The notes under the pieces were generated by a model that did no database searches, had not been told where the DNA came from, and saw only the letters and a list, made by a program, of their open reading frames with translations. A stretch of 64,000 bases of DNA from Micromonospora sp. MP36 (GTDB taxonomy: Bacteria > Actinomycetota > Actinomycetes > Mycobacteriales > Micromonosporaceae), in assembly GCF_008119785.1 (NCBI RefSeq), contig NZ_VSFA01000016.1, positions 1 through 64,000 of the forward strand. The letters are read 5' to 3'. Positions 17,054 to 27,118 of the stretch are shown one piece after another; position 1 is the stretch's first letter, and the number at the start of each line of letters is the position of its first letter. A program made the position numbers and the translations under genes.

Positions 17054-18246
17054 TGGAGGGTACGGCTGGGGTCAGCGGGTACCGGCATGCCGACGAGTCG
17101 CTGCTGGACGACCCGGAGCTGCTCGCCGAGCAGGATCCCGGCGGCATGCTCCGGTTCACCGCCTCCGCCGGCGCGCAGGTACGTGAGTCGGCGGCACTCA
17201 CCGCCGAGGCGAACCTGAGCGTGCTCGCCGACGAGGGTCGGCCGCGGGCGGTGGTGATCGCGGGCATCGGCACGGCCGGTCGGACCGGGGACGTGCTGGC
17301 CACGGTGGCCGGTCCGCGCTGCCCGGTGCCGGTCATCCCGCACCGCAGCGCTGGTGTCCCCGGCTGGGTGGGTGCGGCGGATGTGGTGATCGCGGTCAGC
17401 GCCTCCGGCCGTAGCCCCGAGGCCCTGGGTGCCGCCGAGGCCGCGCACCGGCGGGGTGCCCGGCTGGTCGCCGTCGGCGCCCCGGACTCCCAGTTGCAGT
17501 CGGTGGCCGAGCGGGCCCGGGCGCCGTTCATTCCGGTGCCCCGGCGAGCCCCGGCCCGGGCCAGTCTCTGGGCGCTCACCGTGCCCGTCCTGCTCGCCGC
17601 CCGTACGCTCGGGCTGGTGAAGGTCAACGAGGCGGACCTGGCCGAGACCGCGGCCCGGCTGGACGCGGACGCCGATCGGTCCCGCCCCACCGCCGAGTCC
17701 TTCGTCAACCCGGCGAAGTCGCTGGCCCTGGGCCTGGCCGGGTCGATCCCGATCGTGTGGGGTTCGTCCCCGCTGGCCACGGTGGCCGCGCGGCGGTTCG
17801 GTGACACGCTCTCCGCCAACGCCCGTTACCCGGTGGTCACTGGGGCGCTGGGCGAGGCGGGCCGGGGCCGGGTCGGCCTCCTCGACGGCGTCTTCGGCGG
17901 GCTGGCCGAGGGGGAGCGGGACATCTTCGCCGATCCCGAGGAGGCCGGCGGTGACGCCACCCGGCTGCGGCTGGTGCTGCTGCGCGACGGTGGCCTGAAC
18001 GCCGAGGACGACACTGACGAGCCGCTCGCCGTGGAGGAGCGTCGGGCCGAGGCCGTGCAGACCCTCGCCGAGCGGCGTGGGGTGCGCTGTGACGTGGTCA
18101 CCGCTGAGGGTGGTTCGGCGCTGGAGCGGCTCGCCTCGCTGATCGCGGTCCCGGACTTCGCCTCGGTCTATCTCGCCCTGGCACACGGGCTGGACCCGAT
18201 GGCCGTTCCGGCCATCACGGAGATGAAGGAGCTGGCAAACCAGTGA
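17053..18246 (+). CDS. SIS-domain phosphosugar isomerase-like protein (PGI/PMI type)
   Basis: The 397-residue protein has an N-terminal SIS half (VVIAGIGTAGRTGDVLATVA, then VIAVSASGRSPEALGAAEAA). The C-terminal half (NPAKSLALGLAGSIPIVWGS, NARYPVVTGALGE) is that of the bifunctional phosphoglucose/phosphomannose isomerase family. It is the equivalent of mycobacterial Rv3256c by gene order. It lies two genes before manA, consistent with a role in mannose-phosphate supply for cell-wall glycans. The ATG at 17053 overlaps the Trm112-like stop. Catalytic activity is uncertain because family members in this context are not well characterised. Confidence 0.8.
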   Translation: MEGTAGVSGYRHADESLLDDPELLAEQDPGGMLRFTASAGAQVRESAALTAEANLSVLADEGRPRAVVIAGIGTAGRTGDVLATVAGPRCPVPVIPHRSAGVPGWVGAADVVIAVSASGRSPEALGAAEAAHRRGARLVAVGAPDSQLQSVAERARAPFIPVPRRAPARASLWALTVPVLLAARTLGLVKVNEADLAETAARLDADADRSRPTAESFVNPAKSLALGLAGSIPIVWGSSPLATVAARRFGDTLSANARYPVVTGALGEAGRGRVGLLDGVFGGLAEGERDIFADPEEAGGDATRLRLVLLRDGGLNAEDDTDEPLAVEERRAEAVQTLAERRGVRCDVVTAEGGSALERLASLIAVPDFASVYLALAHGLDPMAVPAITEMKELANQ

Positions 18247-18292
18247 GCACGTGCGGCATCGGGCGGGGAGCGGCGCGAAGCGGGGCGGCGGC

Positions 18293-19300
18293 GTGAGCGC
18301 CAACGGTGGGACCAGGGCGATCGTGGCCGCCCTGGCGGCCAACATCGGCATCGCCGTCACCAAGTTCGTGGCGTTTCTGCTGACCGGCTCCTCGTCGATG
18401 CTGGCTGAGGCGATCCACTCGGTCGCCGACTCCGGTAACCAGGGCCTGCTGCTGCTCGGTGGTCGGCGGGCCAAGCGATTGGCCACCCCGGAGCATCCCT
18501 TCGGGTACGGCCGGGAGCGCTACATCTACGCGTTCATCGTGTCGATCGTGCTGTTCAGCCTCGGTGGGTTGTTCGCGCTCTACGAGGCGTACCACAAGTG
18601 GTCGCACCCGGAGCCGATTACGAGCTGGCAGTGGGTTCCGGTGGGCGTGCTGGTGGTCGCGATCGGCATGGAGTCCTTCTCGTTCCGTACCGCGATCAAG
18701 GAGTCGAACCTGATCCGGGGCAGCCAGTCGTGGGTGCGGTTCATCCGGCGGGCCAAGGCGCCCGAGCTGCCGGTGGTGCTGCTGGAGGACTTCGGCGCGC
18801 TGGTCGGTCTGGTCTTCGCGCTCTTCGGCGTCGGCATGACGCTGGCCAGTGGCAACGGCAGGTGGGACGCGCTCGGCACGGCGATGATCGGCGTGCTGCT
18901 GGTGACCATCGCGGTCATCCTGGCTGTCGAGACCAAGAGCCTGCTGCTCGGCGAGGGTGCCGAGGCGACGGAGGTGGCCGCGATCGAGCGGGCCGTCACC
19001 GACGGCCCGGAGGTCGAGCGGATCATCCACATGAAGACCCTCTACCTGGGCCCGGAGGAGCTCATGGTGGCCGCGAAGGTCGCGGTGCCGCCGTGCGAGA
19101 CCGCGGAGGAGGTGGCTCGGGGCATCAACGCGGTCGAGGCGCGGATCCGCAGCGCGGTGCCGATCGCCCGGGTCATCTACCTGGAGCCGGACATCTACAG
19201 CGCGGCGGCGGACCAGGCGGGCACCGGCGCGGCGTCGCACACCGCGGTGCCGCAGCCGGAGGCGACGTCGGACCAGATTCCGGGACGACCCGGGAGCTGA
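18293..19300 (+). CDS. Cation diffusion facilitator family transporter
   Basis: The protein has about 335 residues. It has six membrane segments, the CDF signature SSSMLAEAIHSVADSGNQ with a metal-site Asp in the second helix, and LLEDFGALVGLVFALFGVG in the fifth. A cytoplasmic C-terminal domain of about 80 residues follows. CDF proteins export Zn, Mn, Fe or Co by proton exchange; the insert between helices 3 and 4 and the overall pattern are those of SLC30A9-like members. GTG 18293 is preferred; GTG 18251 would add 14 basic, low-complexity residues. It lies between the isomerase and manA genes, an unusual guest in this otherwise conserved block. Confidence 0.85.
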   Translation: MSANGGTRAIVAALAANIGIAVTKFVAFLLTGSSSMLAEAIHSVADSGNQGLLLLGGRRAKRLATPEHPFGYGRERYIYAFIVSIVLFSLGGLFALYEAYHKWSHPEPITSWQWVPVGVLVVAIGMESFSFRTAIKESNLIRGSQSWVRFIRRAKAPELPVVLLEDFGALVGLVFALFGVGMTLASGNGRWDALGTAMIGVLLVTIAVILAVETKSLLLGEGAEATEVAAIERAVTDGPEVERIIHMKTLYLGPEELMVAAKVAVPPCETAEEVARGINAVEARIRSAVPIARVIYLEPDIYSAAADQAGTGAASHTAVPQPEATSDQIPGRPGS

Positions 19301-19301
19301 C

Positions 19302-20450
19302 GTGGAGCTGCTGCAGGGCCGGATCCGGGACTACGCCTGGGGCTCGCGTACCGCGATCGCCGAGTTGCAGGGGCGCCCGGTGCCGAGCGATGGGCCGGAG
19401 GCCGAGCTGTGGCTGGGTGCCCACCCGGGCGCCCCGGCCACGGTGGACCGGGACGGCACCGCGGTCAGCCTGACCGAGCTGCTGCTCGCCGAGCCGGCGC
19501 ACTGGCTGGGCGAGCGGGTGGTCGGCCGGTTCGGCACCCGGCTGCCGTTCCTGCTGAAGGTGCTGGCCGCGGACGCCCCGCTCAGCCTCCAGGCTCATCC
19601 GGACGCGGAGCAGGCCCGGGTCGGGCACGCGGCCGACACCGAGCGGGTCAACTACGTCGACCCGTACCACAAGCCGGAGCTGCTGGTCGCGCTCTCCGAG
19701 TTCGAGGCGCTCTGCGGGTTCCGGGAGCCGGCCGAGTCGGCGGCGGCGCTGGCGGCGTTCGGCGTGCCGGCGCTGGAGCCGGTGGTGGCGGCGCTGCGCA
19801 CCGGGCCGGCGGGGCTGCGGGAGGCCGTACGCCTGCTGTTGAGCTGGCCGGCGGCGGAGCGGGCCGGGCTGGTGGCCGCCGTGTTGACGGCGGAGGTCGC
19901 CGGGCCGGACGCGGTGCTGGCCCGGAGCCTGGCGGTCGACTACCCGGCCGACCCGGGGGTGCTGGTGGCGTTGCTGCTGCACCACGTCCGGCTGGCCCCG
20001 GGCGAGGCGATCTGGATGCCCGCCGGCAACCTGCACGCCTACCTGCGGGGCACCGGCGTGGAGATCATGGCGGCCAGCGACAACGTGCTGCGCGGGGGGC
20101 TCACCCCGAAGCGGGTGGACGTGGACGAGCTGCTGCGGGTGCTGCGGTTCGAGGTGCTCGACGAGCCGGTGGTCGCCCCGGTTCCGGTGGCGCCCGGGGT
20201 GGTGACCTGGCCGGTGCCGGTCGACGACTTCGCGCTGCACCGGGTCGAGGTGGCCGGCGGCCCTGGCGTACGGCTGGCGTTGCCCGGCCCGCGGGTGGTG
20301 CTCTGCCGCGCCGGCAAGCTCGCCGTGGACGACGGGGTGGGCGCGGTCGTCCTGGGGCCGGGGCAGGCGGCGGTGGGCACGGCGGCCGGCGGGCCGCTGG
20401 TGCTCGGCGGAGAGGGCGAGGCGTACGTCGCCACCTGTGGTCTGCGCTGA
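19302..20450 (+). CDS. manA: Mannose-6-phosphate isomerase, class I
   Basis: This 382-residue protein starts RIRDYAWGSRTAIAELQG. It has the zinc-site motifs FLLKVLAADAPLSLQAHPD, PYHKPELLVALSEFEALCGF and PAGNLHAYLRGTGVEIMAAS of type I phosphomannose isomerase. It interconverts fructose-6-phosphate and mannose-6-phosphate, feeding GDP-mannose for mannosylated lipids and proteins. It starts with GTG one base after the transporter stop and is therefore co-transcribed. Length is slightly shorter than the E. coli enzyme, as usual for actinobacteria. Confidence 0.92.
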   Translation: MELLQGRIRDYAWGSRTAIAELQGRPVPSDGPEAELWLGAHPGAPATVDRDGTAVSLTELLLAEPAHWLGERVVGRFGTRLPFLLKVLAADAPLSLQAHPDAEQARVGHAADTERVNYVDPYHKPELLVALSEFEALCGFREPAESAAALAAFGVPALEPVVAALRTGPAGLREAVRLLLSWPAAERAGLVAAVLTAEVAGPDAVLARSLAVDYPADPGVLVALLLHHVRLAPGEAIWMPAGNLHAYLRGTGVEIMAASDNVLRGGLTPKRVDVDELLRVLRFEVLDEPVVAPVPVAPGVVTWPVPVDDFALHRVEVAGGPGVRLALPGPRVVLCRAGKLAVDDGVGAVVLGPGQAAVGTAAGGPLVLGGEGEAYVATCGLR

Positions 20451-20748
20451 CCGTAGCGCAGCAAGGAGACGAGTCCGACTTTCCCGAAATGGCTTGACGC
20501 GGCAGTCGCTCAGTGTGACTCTATGGGTACGCAGCGTTGTCGCGACGAAGGTCCGGTAACGCGCGGGGAACCAAACCGGGGGGATGCACGGGGCGGCCGG
20601 ACCGTGGGCGGAGAGTCCGTTCACGACCGACCGCCCCGTGCGCTGTCCGCCGACCGGATCGGCCATCACCGGACAACCGGGCACGGGTGAAGAAGGCCAC
20701 GCGCGTAAGGTAAAGAGCTGCGCAGCACTTCGTTCGACAGGAGCTTCC
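20451..20748 (+). promoter_or_regulatory. Long structured leader of ahcY
   Basis: About 300 non-coding bases separate manA from ahcY. A long imperfect hairpin spans 20589-20638. Its outer arms CGGGGCGG and CCGCCCCG pair perfectly, and further pairs run inward across two mismatches and a bulge. Just before it is GGGGAACCAAACCGGGG (about 20568-20584), which recalls the conserved core of the cyclic-di-AMP (ydaO) riboswitch but lacks several of its expected words. TTGACG near 20494 may be a -35 box. I do not recognise a SAH or SAM riboswitch. Confidence 0.35.
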
Positions 20749-22248
<1,500 letters not shown>

Positions 22249-22256
22249 GCCACGCC

Positions 22257-22304
22257 CGAAAGGGACCGGGGTCGACCGCCGCGCGGCCGTCCCGGTCCCT
22301 TTCG
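22257..22304 (+). terminator. Strong terminator after ahcY
   Basis: CGAAAGGGACCGGG (22257-22270) and CCCGGTCCCTTTCG (22291-22304) form a perfect 14-bp stem with a 20-nt loop that is itself partly palindromic. It begins nine nt after the ahcY stop codon. Confidence 0.85.
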
Positions 22305-22490
22305 CGTACGCGGACACCGGTCGGCTCCGGCGCTGCGCGCCGGCTCCCGGCACCGGGTGGGGCCGAAGGGCCCTGGTGACCCGCGCCACCGGTGGGAGAA
22401 GGTGAGCTGACCAGGGCGTGTCCTCCTGGCGTCGGTTCGGGTGACATTGTCATGAACGACTTGACGCGGCCCCCGGATCAGGAGGAAGGT

Positions 22491-22508
22491 ATGGCTGCCC
22501 TAAGTTAA
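22491..22508 (+). CDS. Five-codon upstream ORF in the efe leader
   Basis: ATGGCTGCCCTAAGTTAA encodes only MAALS. It has a perfect ribosome binding site, AGGAGG, five nt before the ATG. It ends 32 nt before efeU, and its last bases overlap the iron box at 22505-22523. It could be a leader peptide or a chance match; no attenuator hairpin is obvious. Confidence 0.3.
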   Translation: MAALS

Positions 22509-22523
22509 CTGAGGCGTGCCTAA
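22505..22523 (+). promoter_or_regulatory. DtxR/IdeR-type iron box upstream of efeU
   Basis: TTAACTGAGGCGTGCCTAA matches 13 of 19 positions of the actinobacterial iron-regulator consensus (TTAGGTTAGGCTAACCTAA), including the outer TTA and CCTAA and the central AGGC. It ends 17 nt before the efeU ATG, at a position where an iron-loaded repressor would block transcription. This predicts that the efe operon is induced by iron limitation. Confidence 0.7.
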
Positions 22524-22540
22524 CCAACCACGGAGTACCC

Positions 22541-23422
22541 ATGTTCGCCACGTACCTGATCGGCCTGCGGGAAGGCCTGGAGGCGACCCTGGTGGTCAGC
22601 ATCCTGGTCGCGTTCCTGGTCAAGTCGAACCGCCGCAACCGGCTGCCGCACGTGTGGCTCGGAGTCGGTGCCGCCGTGGCCCTGTCGGTGCTCTTCGGCT
22701 GGCTGATCGAGTACACCTCGACAACGCTCCTCCAGACCTCGGAGTCGCGGGAACTCTTCGACGCCGTCACCTCCGTGGCCGCCGTCGTCTTCGTCACCTG
22801 GATGATCTTCTGGATGCGCAAGGCCGCCCGGAGCATCGCCGGTGAGCTGCGGGGCAAGCTCACCGAGGCGCTGGCCGTCGGCGCGTTCGCGGTGACCGGC
22901 ATGGCCTTCCTCGCGGTCATCCGGGAGGGCCTGGAGACCGCCCTGATCTTCTACTCCGCCGCGCAGAGCACCGCCGGCGGTGCCGGCCGCAACGCCATGC
23001 TCGCCCTCGTCGGCGGCATCGCCACCGCCGTGCTGATCGGCTTCCTGCTCTACCGCAGCGCCCTGAAGCTCAACCTGAGCAAGTTCTTCACCTGGACCGG
23101 TGCCCTGCTGATCCTGGTCGCCGCCGGCATCTTCAAGTACGGCGTGCACGACTTCCAGGAGGCCGGCGTGCTGCCCGGCCTGAACAACCACGCGTTCGAC
23201 ATCTCCTCCGCGCTCGACCCGAGCACCTGGTACGCGACCCTGCTCAGCGGCATGTTCAACATCACCCCCACGCCGAGCGTCTTCGAGATGGTCGCCTGGG
23301 TGGCGTACGCGGTGCCGGTGCTCGTCCTCTTCCTGCGCAAGCCGGCCAAGCCGGCCGCCAAGCCGGCCGAGGCGGCGAAGCCCGCCACCGAAGCGTCCGC
23401 CAGCCCCGTGCAGCCCGCCTGA
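22541..23422 (+). CDS. efeU: Iron permease EfeU (FTR1 family)
   Basis: This 293-residue integral membrane protein has seven predicted helices and the two REGLE iron-translocation motifs of the FTR1/OFeT family, LIGLREGLEATLVV near the N-terminus and LAVIREGLETALIF near residue 125. It imports ferric iron delivered by EfeO and EfeB. The C-terminal tail is a repeated KPA/AAKPA stretch of low complexity. It heads the efeUOB operon directly after an iron box, with efeO 29 nt downstream. Confidence 0.93.
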   Translation: MFATYLIGLREGLEATLVVSILVAFLVKSNRRNRLPHVWLGVGAAVALSVLFGWLIEYTSTTLLQTSESRELFDAVTSVAAVVFVTWMIFWMRKAARSIAGELRGKLTEALAVGAFAVTGMAFLAVIREGLETALIFYSAAQSTAGGAGRNAMLALVGGIATAVLIGFLLYRSALKLNLSKFFTWTGALLILVAAGIFKYGVHDFQEAGVLPGLNNHAFDISSALDPSTWYATLLSGMFNITPTPSVFEMVAWVAYAVPVLVLFLRKPAKPAAKPAEAAKPATEASASPVQPA

Positions 23423-23451
23423 CCGCCCGTTTCCGAGGAGACACCGCACCG

Positions 23452-24585
23452 ATGCGTACCACTCGATTCCTCGTGCCCGCCGCCGCCGGGATGCTCGCCG
23501 TCGCCGGCCTGGCCGGCTGCGGCGGTGGCGACGACAAGCCCGACGCGAAGTCCGGCGGGCCGATCACGGTCAAGGCCACCGACAGCGCCTGTGAGGTCGG
23601 CACCACCGAGGTCGAGGCCGGTCAGGTGACCTTCAAGGTGACCAACTCCGGATCCAAGGTCAACGAGTTCTACGTCTACGCCGCCGGTGACCGGGTGATG
23701 GGCGAGGTGGAGAACATCGCCCCCGGCCTGAGCCGCGAGCTGCGGGTCGAGCTGCCCGCCGGGACGTACGAGACCGCCTGCAAGCCCGGCATGAGCGGCC
23801 GCGGCATCCGGGGCGCGCTGAAGGTCAGCGGCACCGCCGCGTCCGTGGCCCCCGACGCCGCGCTGACCGAGGCTACCGTCAGCTACCAGCGGTACGTGCA
23901 GAGCCAGACTGCCGCGCTGCTCACCAAGACCGAGGAGTTCGTGGCCGCGGTCAAGGCCAACGACGTGGCGAAGGCCAAGGCGCTCTACCCGGTGACCCGC
24001 ACCTACTGGGAGCGGATCGAGCCGGTCGCGGAGAGCTTCGGCGACCTGGACCCGAAGATCGACGGCCGGGAGGAGGTCGTCGAGGAGGGCATGGAGTTCA
24101 CCGGCTTCCACCGGATCGAGAAGGACCTGTGGACCACCGGCGACGTCAGCAAGGACGGCGCGATCGCCGACCAGCTGCTCACCGACGTCAAGGCGATCGT
24201 GGCGAAGGCCAACGCCGAGAAGCTCACCCCGCTCCAGCTCGCCAACGGCGCCAAGGCGCTGCTCGACGAGGTGGCCAGCGGCAAGATCACCGGCGAAGAG
24301 GAGCGGTACTCGCACACCGACCTCTGGGACTTCAACGCCAACCTGGAAGGCACCAAGGCCGCCATCGCCGCCCTGCGCCCGGCCCTCGAGCAGCGCTCGG
24401 CCGACCTGGTCAAGCAGCTCGACACCGAGTTCGCCAACGTCGAGGCCACCCTCGGCAAGCACCGGGCCGGTGACGGCTGGAAGCTGCACACCCAGCTCAG
24501 CAAGGCCGAGCTGAAGGAGCTGTCGGACAGCATCAACGCGCTGGCCGAGCCGATCAGCAAGGTGGCCGCGGTCGTCGCCCGATGA
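23452..24585 (+). CDS. efeO: Iron uptake lipoprotein EfeO
   Basis: The 377-residue lipoprotein has lipobox AGLAGC with Cys23. A cupredoxin-like domain (residues about 40-125, CEVGTTEVEAGQVTFKVTNS to YETACKPGMSGRG) is followed by a C-terminal M75 imelysin-like domain. The HxxE metal motif is in EFTGFHRIEKDLW. EfeO binds extracytoplasmic iron and passes it to the EfeU permease. Coding starts at ATG 23452 after GAGGAG. It keeps the full two-domain length, unlike short EfeM forms. Confidence 0.93.
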   Translation: MRTTRFLVPAAAGMLAVAGLAGCGGGDDKPDAKSGGPITVKATDSACEVGTTEVEAGQVTFKVTNSGSKVNEFYVYAAGDRVMGEVENIAPGLSRELRVELPAGTYETACKPGMSGRGIRGALKVSGTAASVAPDAALTEATVSYQRYVQSQTAALLTKTEEFVAAVKANDVAKAKALYPVTRTYWERIEPVAESFGDLDPKIDGREEVVEEGMEFTGFHRIEKDLWTTGDVSKDGAIADQLLTDVKAIVAKANAEKLTPLQLANGAKALLDEVASGKITGEEERYSHTDLWDFNANLEGTKAAIAALRPALEQRSADLVKQLDTEFANVEATLGKHRAGDGWKLHTQLSKAELKELSDSINALAEPISKVAAVVAR

Positions 24586-24608
24586 CGACCCGGCCCGGAG
24601 GTGACGCC

Positions 24609-24671
24609 ATGAGCGAGCAGATCATCGGGGCTCGGCCGCCAGGCGGCGGCGACCGCGGGGAGGTGACATGA
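24609..24671 (+). CDS. Twenty-residue upstream ORF coupled to efeB
   Basis: ATG 24609 opens a 20-codon frame (MSEQIIGARPPGGG to RGEVT) preceded by GGAGGTGAC. Its TGA overlaps the ATG of efeB (ATGA at 24668-24671). The start region is a near copy of the efeB start: both read GGAGGTGAC, then ATG (after GCC in the first copy), then AGCGAGCAG. The arrangement suggests translational coupling or the footprint of a small duplicated repeat. A real peptide product is doubtful. Confidence 0.35.
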   Translation: MSEQIIGARPPGGGDRGEVT

Positions 24672-25966
24672 GCGAGCAGGCCACCGAAGCGCCGCGCGCG
24701 GGCACGCTGTCCCGGCGGCGGGCCATCACCCTGGCCGGGGTGGGCGCCGCCGGCGTGGCCGGGGCGGCGGCCGGCGCGGGCGCGCTGCTCAGCGGCGGCG
24801 ACCACGCGGCGGCCACCGACAAGGCCGCCGGGGCGGTGCCGTTCCACGGCGAGCACCAGGCCGGCATCACCACCCCGGCCCAGGACCGGCTGCACTTCGT
24901 CGCGTTCGACGTGATCACAAAGGACCGGGCGAAGCTCGTCGCGCTGCTGCAGGAGTGGACCGCCGCCGCGGCCCGGATGACCGCCGGCAAGGACGCCGGC
25001 CTGATCGGCGCGGTCGGCGGCGTCCCGGAGGCCCCGCCGGACGACACCGGCGAGGCGCTCGGCCTGCCCCCGTCGCAGCTCACCCTCACCGTCGGCTTCG
25101 GCCCGACGCTGTTTCGCGACGCCGAGGGCAAGGACCGGTTCGGCATTGCGGACAAGCGTCCGGCCGCCCTCGCCGACCTGCCGCACTTCGCCGGGGATGC
25201 GCTCAAGCCGGAGATCTCCGGCGGGGACATCTGTGTCCAGGCCTGCGCCAACGACCCGCAGGTGGCGGTGCACGCCATCCGCAACCTGGCCCGGATCGGC
25301 ATGGGCGTGGTCAGCGTCCGCTGGTCCCAGCTCGGCTTCGGGCGTACCTCGTCGACCTCGCGGGACCAGGCCACCCCGCGCAACCTGTTCGGCTTCAAGG
25401 ACGGCACCGCCAACCTCAAGGCCGAGGACGCCGGCCTGCTCCGCGAGCAACTCTGGGCCCAGCCCGGCGACGGGGCGGACTGGATGGCCGGCGGGTCCTA
25501 CCTGGTCACCCGCAAGATCCGGATGCTGATCGAGACGTGGGACCGCAGCTCGCTGGCGGAGCAGGAGCAGATCGTCGGCCGGACCAAGGGCAGCGGCGCG
25601 CCGCTCGGCAAGGCCGGCGAGTTCGACGAGCCGGACTTCGCTGCCAAGGGCGACGACGGGCAGCCCGTGATCGCCGAGACCGCGCACGTCCGGCTCGCCC
25701 ACCCCGGGCAGAACAACGGCGCGCACCTGCTACGTCGCGGCTACAACTTCGTCGACGGCTCGGACGGGCTGGGCCGGCTCGACGCCGGGCTCTTCTTCAT
25801 GGCCTACCAGCGGGACCCGCGCCGGCAGTTCGTGCCGATCCAGACCCGGCTCGCCCGGCAGGACGCGATGAACGAGTACCTGCGGCACGTCTCCAGCGGG
25901 ATCTTCGGCTGCCCGCCGGGCGTCCGCGACGCTGCCGACTGGTGGGGCCGCGCGCTCTTCTCCTGA
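24668..25966 (+). CDS. efeB: Deferrochelatase/peroxidase EfeB (DyP type)
   Basis: The 432-residue protein starts with a Tat signal, TLSRRRAITLAGVGAAG. It shows DyP heme-peroxidase motifs: FGFKDGTANL with the distal Asp, and VRLAHPGQNNGAHLLRRGYN with the heme-ligand His region. Exported EfeB oxidises ferrous iron or frees iron from heme for EfeO and EfeU. ATG 24668 follows GGGGAGGTGAC. It is the last gene of the operon, and the overlap with a short upstream frame implies coupled translation. The downstream gap to the convergent RDD gene carries CTCGATCC-T-GGATCGAG at 26007-26023. Confidence 0.93.
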   Translation: MSEQATEAPRAGTLSRRRAITLAGVGAAGVAGAAAGAGALLSGGDHAAATDKAAGAVPFHGEHQAGITTPAQDRLHFVAFDVITKDRAKLVALLQEWTAAAARMTAGKDAGLIGAVGGVPEAPPDDTGEALGLPPSQLTLTVGFGPTLFRDAEGKDRFGIADKRPAALADLPHFAGDALKPEISGGDICVQACANDPQVAVHAIRNLARIGMGVVSVRWSQLGFGRTSSTSRDQATPRNLFGFKDGTANLKAEDAGLLREQLWAQPGDGADWMAGGSYLVTRKIRMLIETWDRSSLAEQEQIVGRTKGSGAPLGKAGEFDEPDFAAKGDDGQPVIAETAHVRLAHPGQNNGAHLLRRGYNFVDGSDGLGRLDAGLFFMAYQRDPRRQFVPIQTRLARQDAMNEYLRHVSSGIFGCPPGVRDAADWWGRALFS

Positions 25967-26048
25967 CCGGCTCAGCCCTGGTGCCGTCGCCACTGGCAGG
26001 TTCCCGCTCGATCCTGGATCGAGTGGTCTCGCGGTCGGTGTGCGGCCG

Positions 26049-27077
26049 CTACCTCCCGTGTCGAGCATCTTGGAGGGCTCCCGGTGTTGGCGGGCTTCCC
26101 TCGGCGGTGGCGGGCTGTCCGCGTACCGGATCTGGCTGGGTGGGCACGGCGGGCCGCAACGCGGCCGCGGCCGGTGCGGTGACCGGCGGCGTCGCGGTGA
26201 CCTGCGGCGGGACCGCGACCTGCGGCGGGGCCAGCTCCGGCCAGAGGGTGGCGGTGAGTGCTCGGGTACGTCCCAGCCGGTGTGCGGCGCGGCGGCCGCG
26301 CTCGGCCAGCACGGCGGCCAGGTACGCCGGCTCGGGCGCCGCCCACGGCGGAGGCGGCGAGGTGACCGCGGCGACCTCGGCCCAGAGCTGTCGCGCCAAC
26401 CGGCTGCGGTCCGGCTCGGCGAGCTGGTGCACCCGACCGAGGTACTGCCGCACGGCCAGGGCCAACCCGTCGTCCACCCGGGTCAGGTCGAGGCTCCGCG
26501 CCCAGCCGAGCAGCGGCGGCACGGCCGACGGGGCCGGCCGCCAGACCCCCGCGGCCCGGGTGTGCACCACCAGCGTGCCGGCCACCAGGTCGCCCAGCCG
26601 CCGCCCGCGCGGGTCGGTCAGCATCACCGTCACGCTCGCCACCCAGCTGAGCAGCGGCAGCACCAGCCCCGGCCACTCCACCGCGACGCCCACCAGGGCC
26701 CGGGTCAGCGACTGACCGACGCCCACCGGGCCGCCGTCGGCGCGGACCACCCGCAGCCCCACGGCCAGCTTGCCGAGCGTCCGGCCCCCGACGAAGCGTT
26801 CCATCAGCACCGGGTAGCCGACCAGCACGAGGACCAGCGCCACCGTCTGCAACGCGCCGGACAGGGCCGCGTCCACGAAGTCCCACGGCAGGCTGACCAG
26901 CACCACCGACAGCACGGCCGCGAGCAGCAGCGCCACCGCCAGCTGGGCCAGCAGGTCGATCAGCAGGGCCAGCACCCGGGAACCCAGCCGGGCCGCCCGG
27001 ACGTCCAGCTCCACCGCCTCGCCGCTAACCAGACCGGCGTCGGCCCAGCGGGCCGGTGCGGGAGGTTGCGCGCTCAC
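26049..27077 (-). CDS. RDD family membrane protein
   Basis: The protein has about 342 residues. The RDD core spans residues 20-160, with ARLGSRVLALLIDLLAQLAV (Arg and Asp of the name), GGRTLGKLAVGLRVVRADGG and a third helix ending DPRGRRLGDLVAGTLVVH. A long C-terminal cytoplasmic region rich in Pro, Ala and Arg follows and is not conserved in the family. The transport role of RDD proteins is poorly defined. Starts at GTG 27077, 27083 or 27092 are all possible; none has a good binding site. It is divergent from the SpoIIM gene, a common pairing in actinobacteria. Confidence 0.85.
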   Translation of the reverse strand: MSAQPPAPARWADAGLVSGEAVELDVRAARLGSRVLALLIDLLAQLAVALLLAAVLSVVLVSLPWDFVDAALSGALQTVALVLVLVGYPVLMERFVGGRTLGKLAVGLRVVRADGGPVGVGQSLTRALVGVAVEWPGLVLPLLSWVASVTVMLTDPRGRRLGDLVAGTLVVHTRAAGVWRPAPSAVPPLLGWARSLDLTRVDDGLALAVRQYLGRVHQLAEPDRSRLARQLWAEVAAVTSPPPPWAAPEPAYLAAVLAERGRRAAHRLGRTRALTATLWPELAPPQVAVPPQVTATPPVTAPAAAALRPAVPTQPDPVRGQPATAEGSPPTPGALQDARHGR

Positions 27078-27118
27078 CCGCACAGTGAACACTATGAGCG
27101 CCGGACGGGGGAGGATGA

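Noticed and set aside
20451..20748. SAH or SAM riboswitch in front of ahcY
   Set aside because: I could not find the conserved cores of either class; only a weak resemblance to the cyclic-di-AMP aptamer remains and it is reported as a low-confidence finding.
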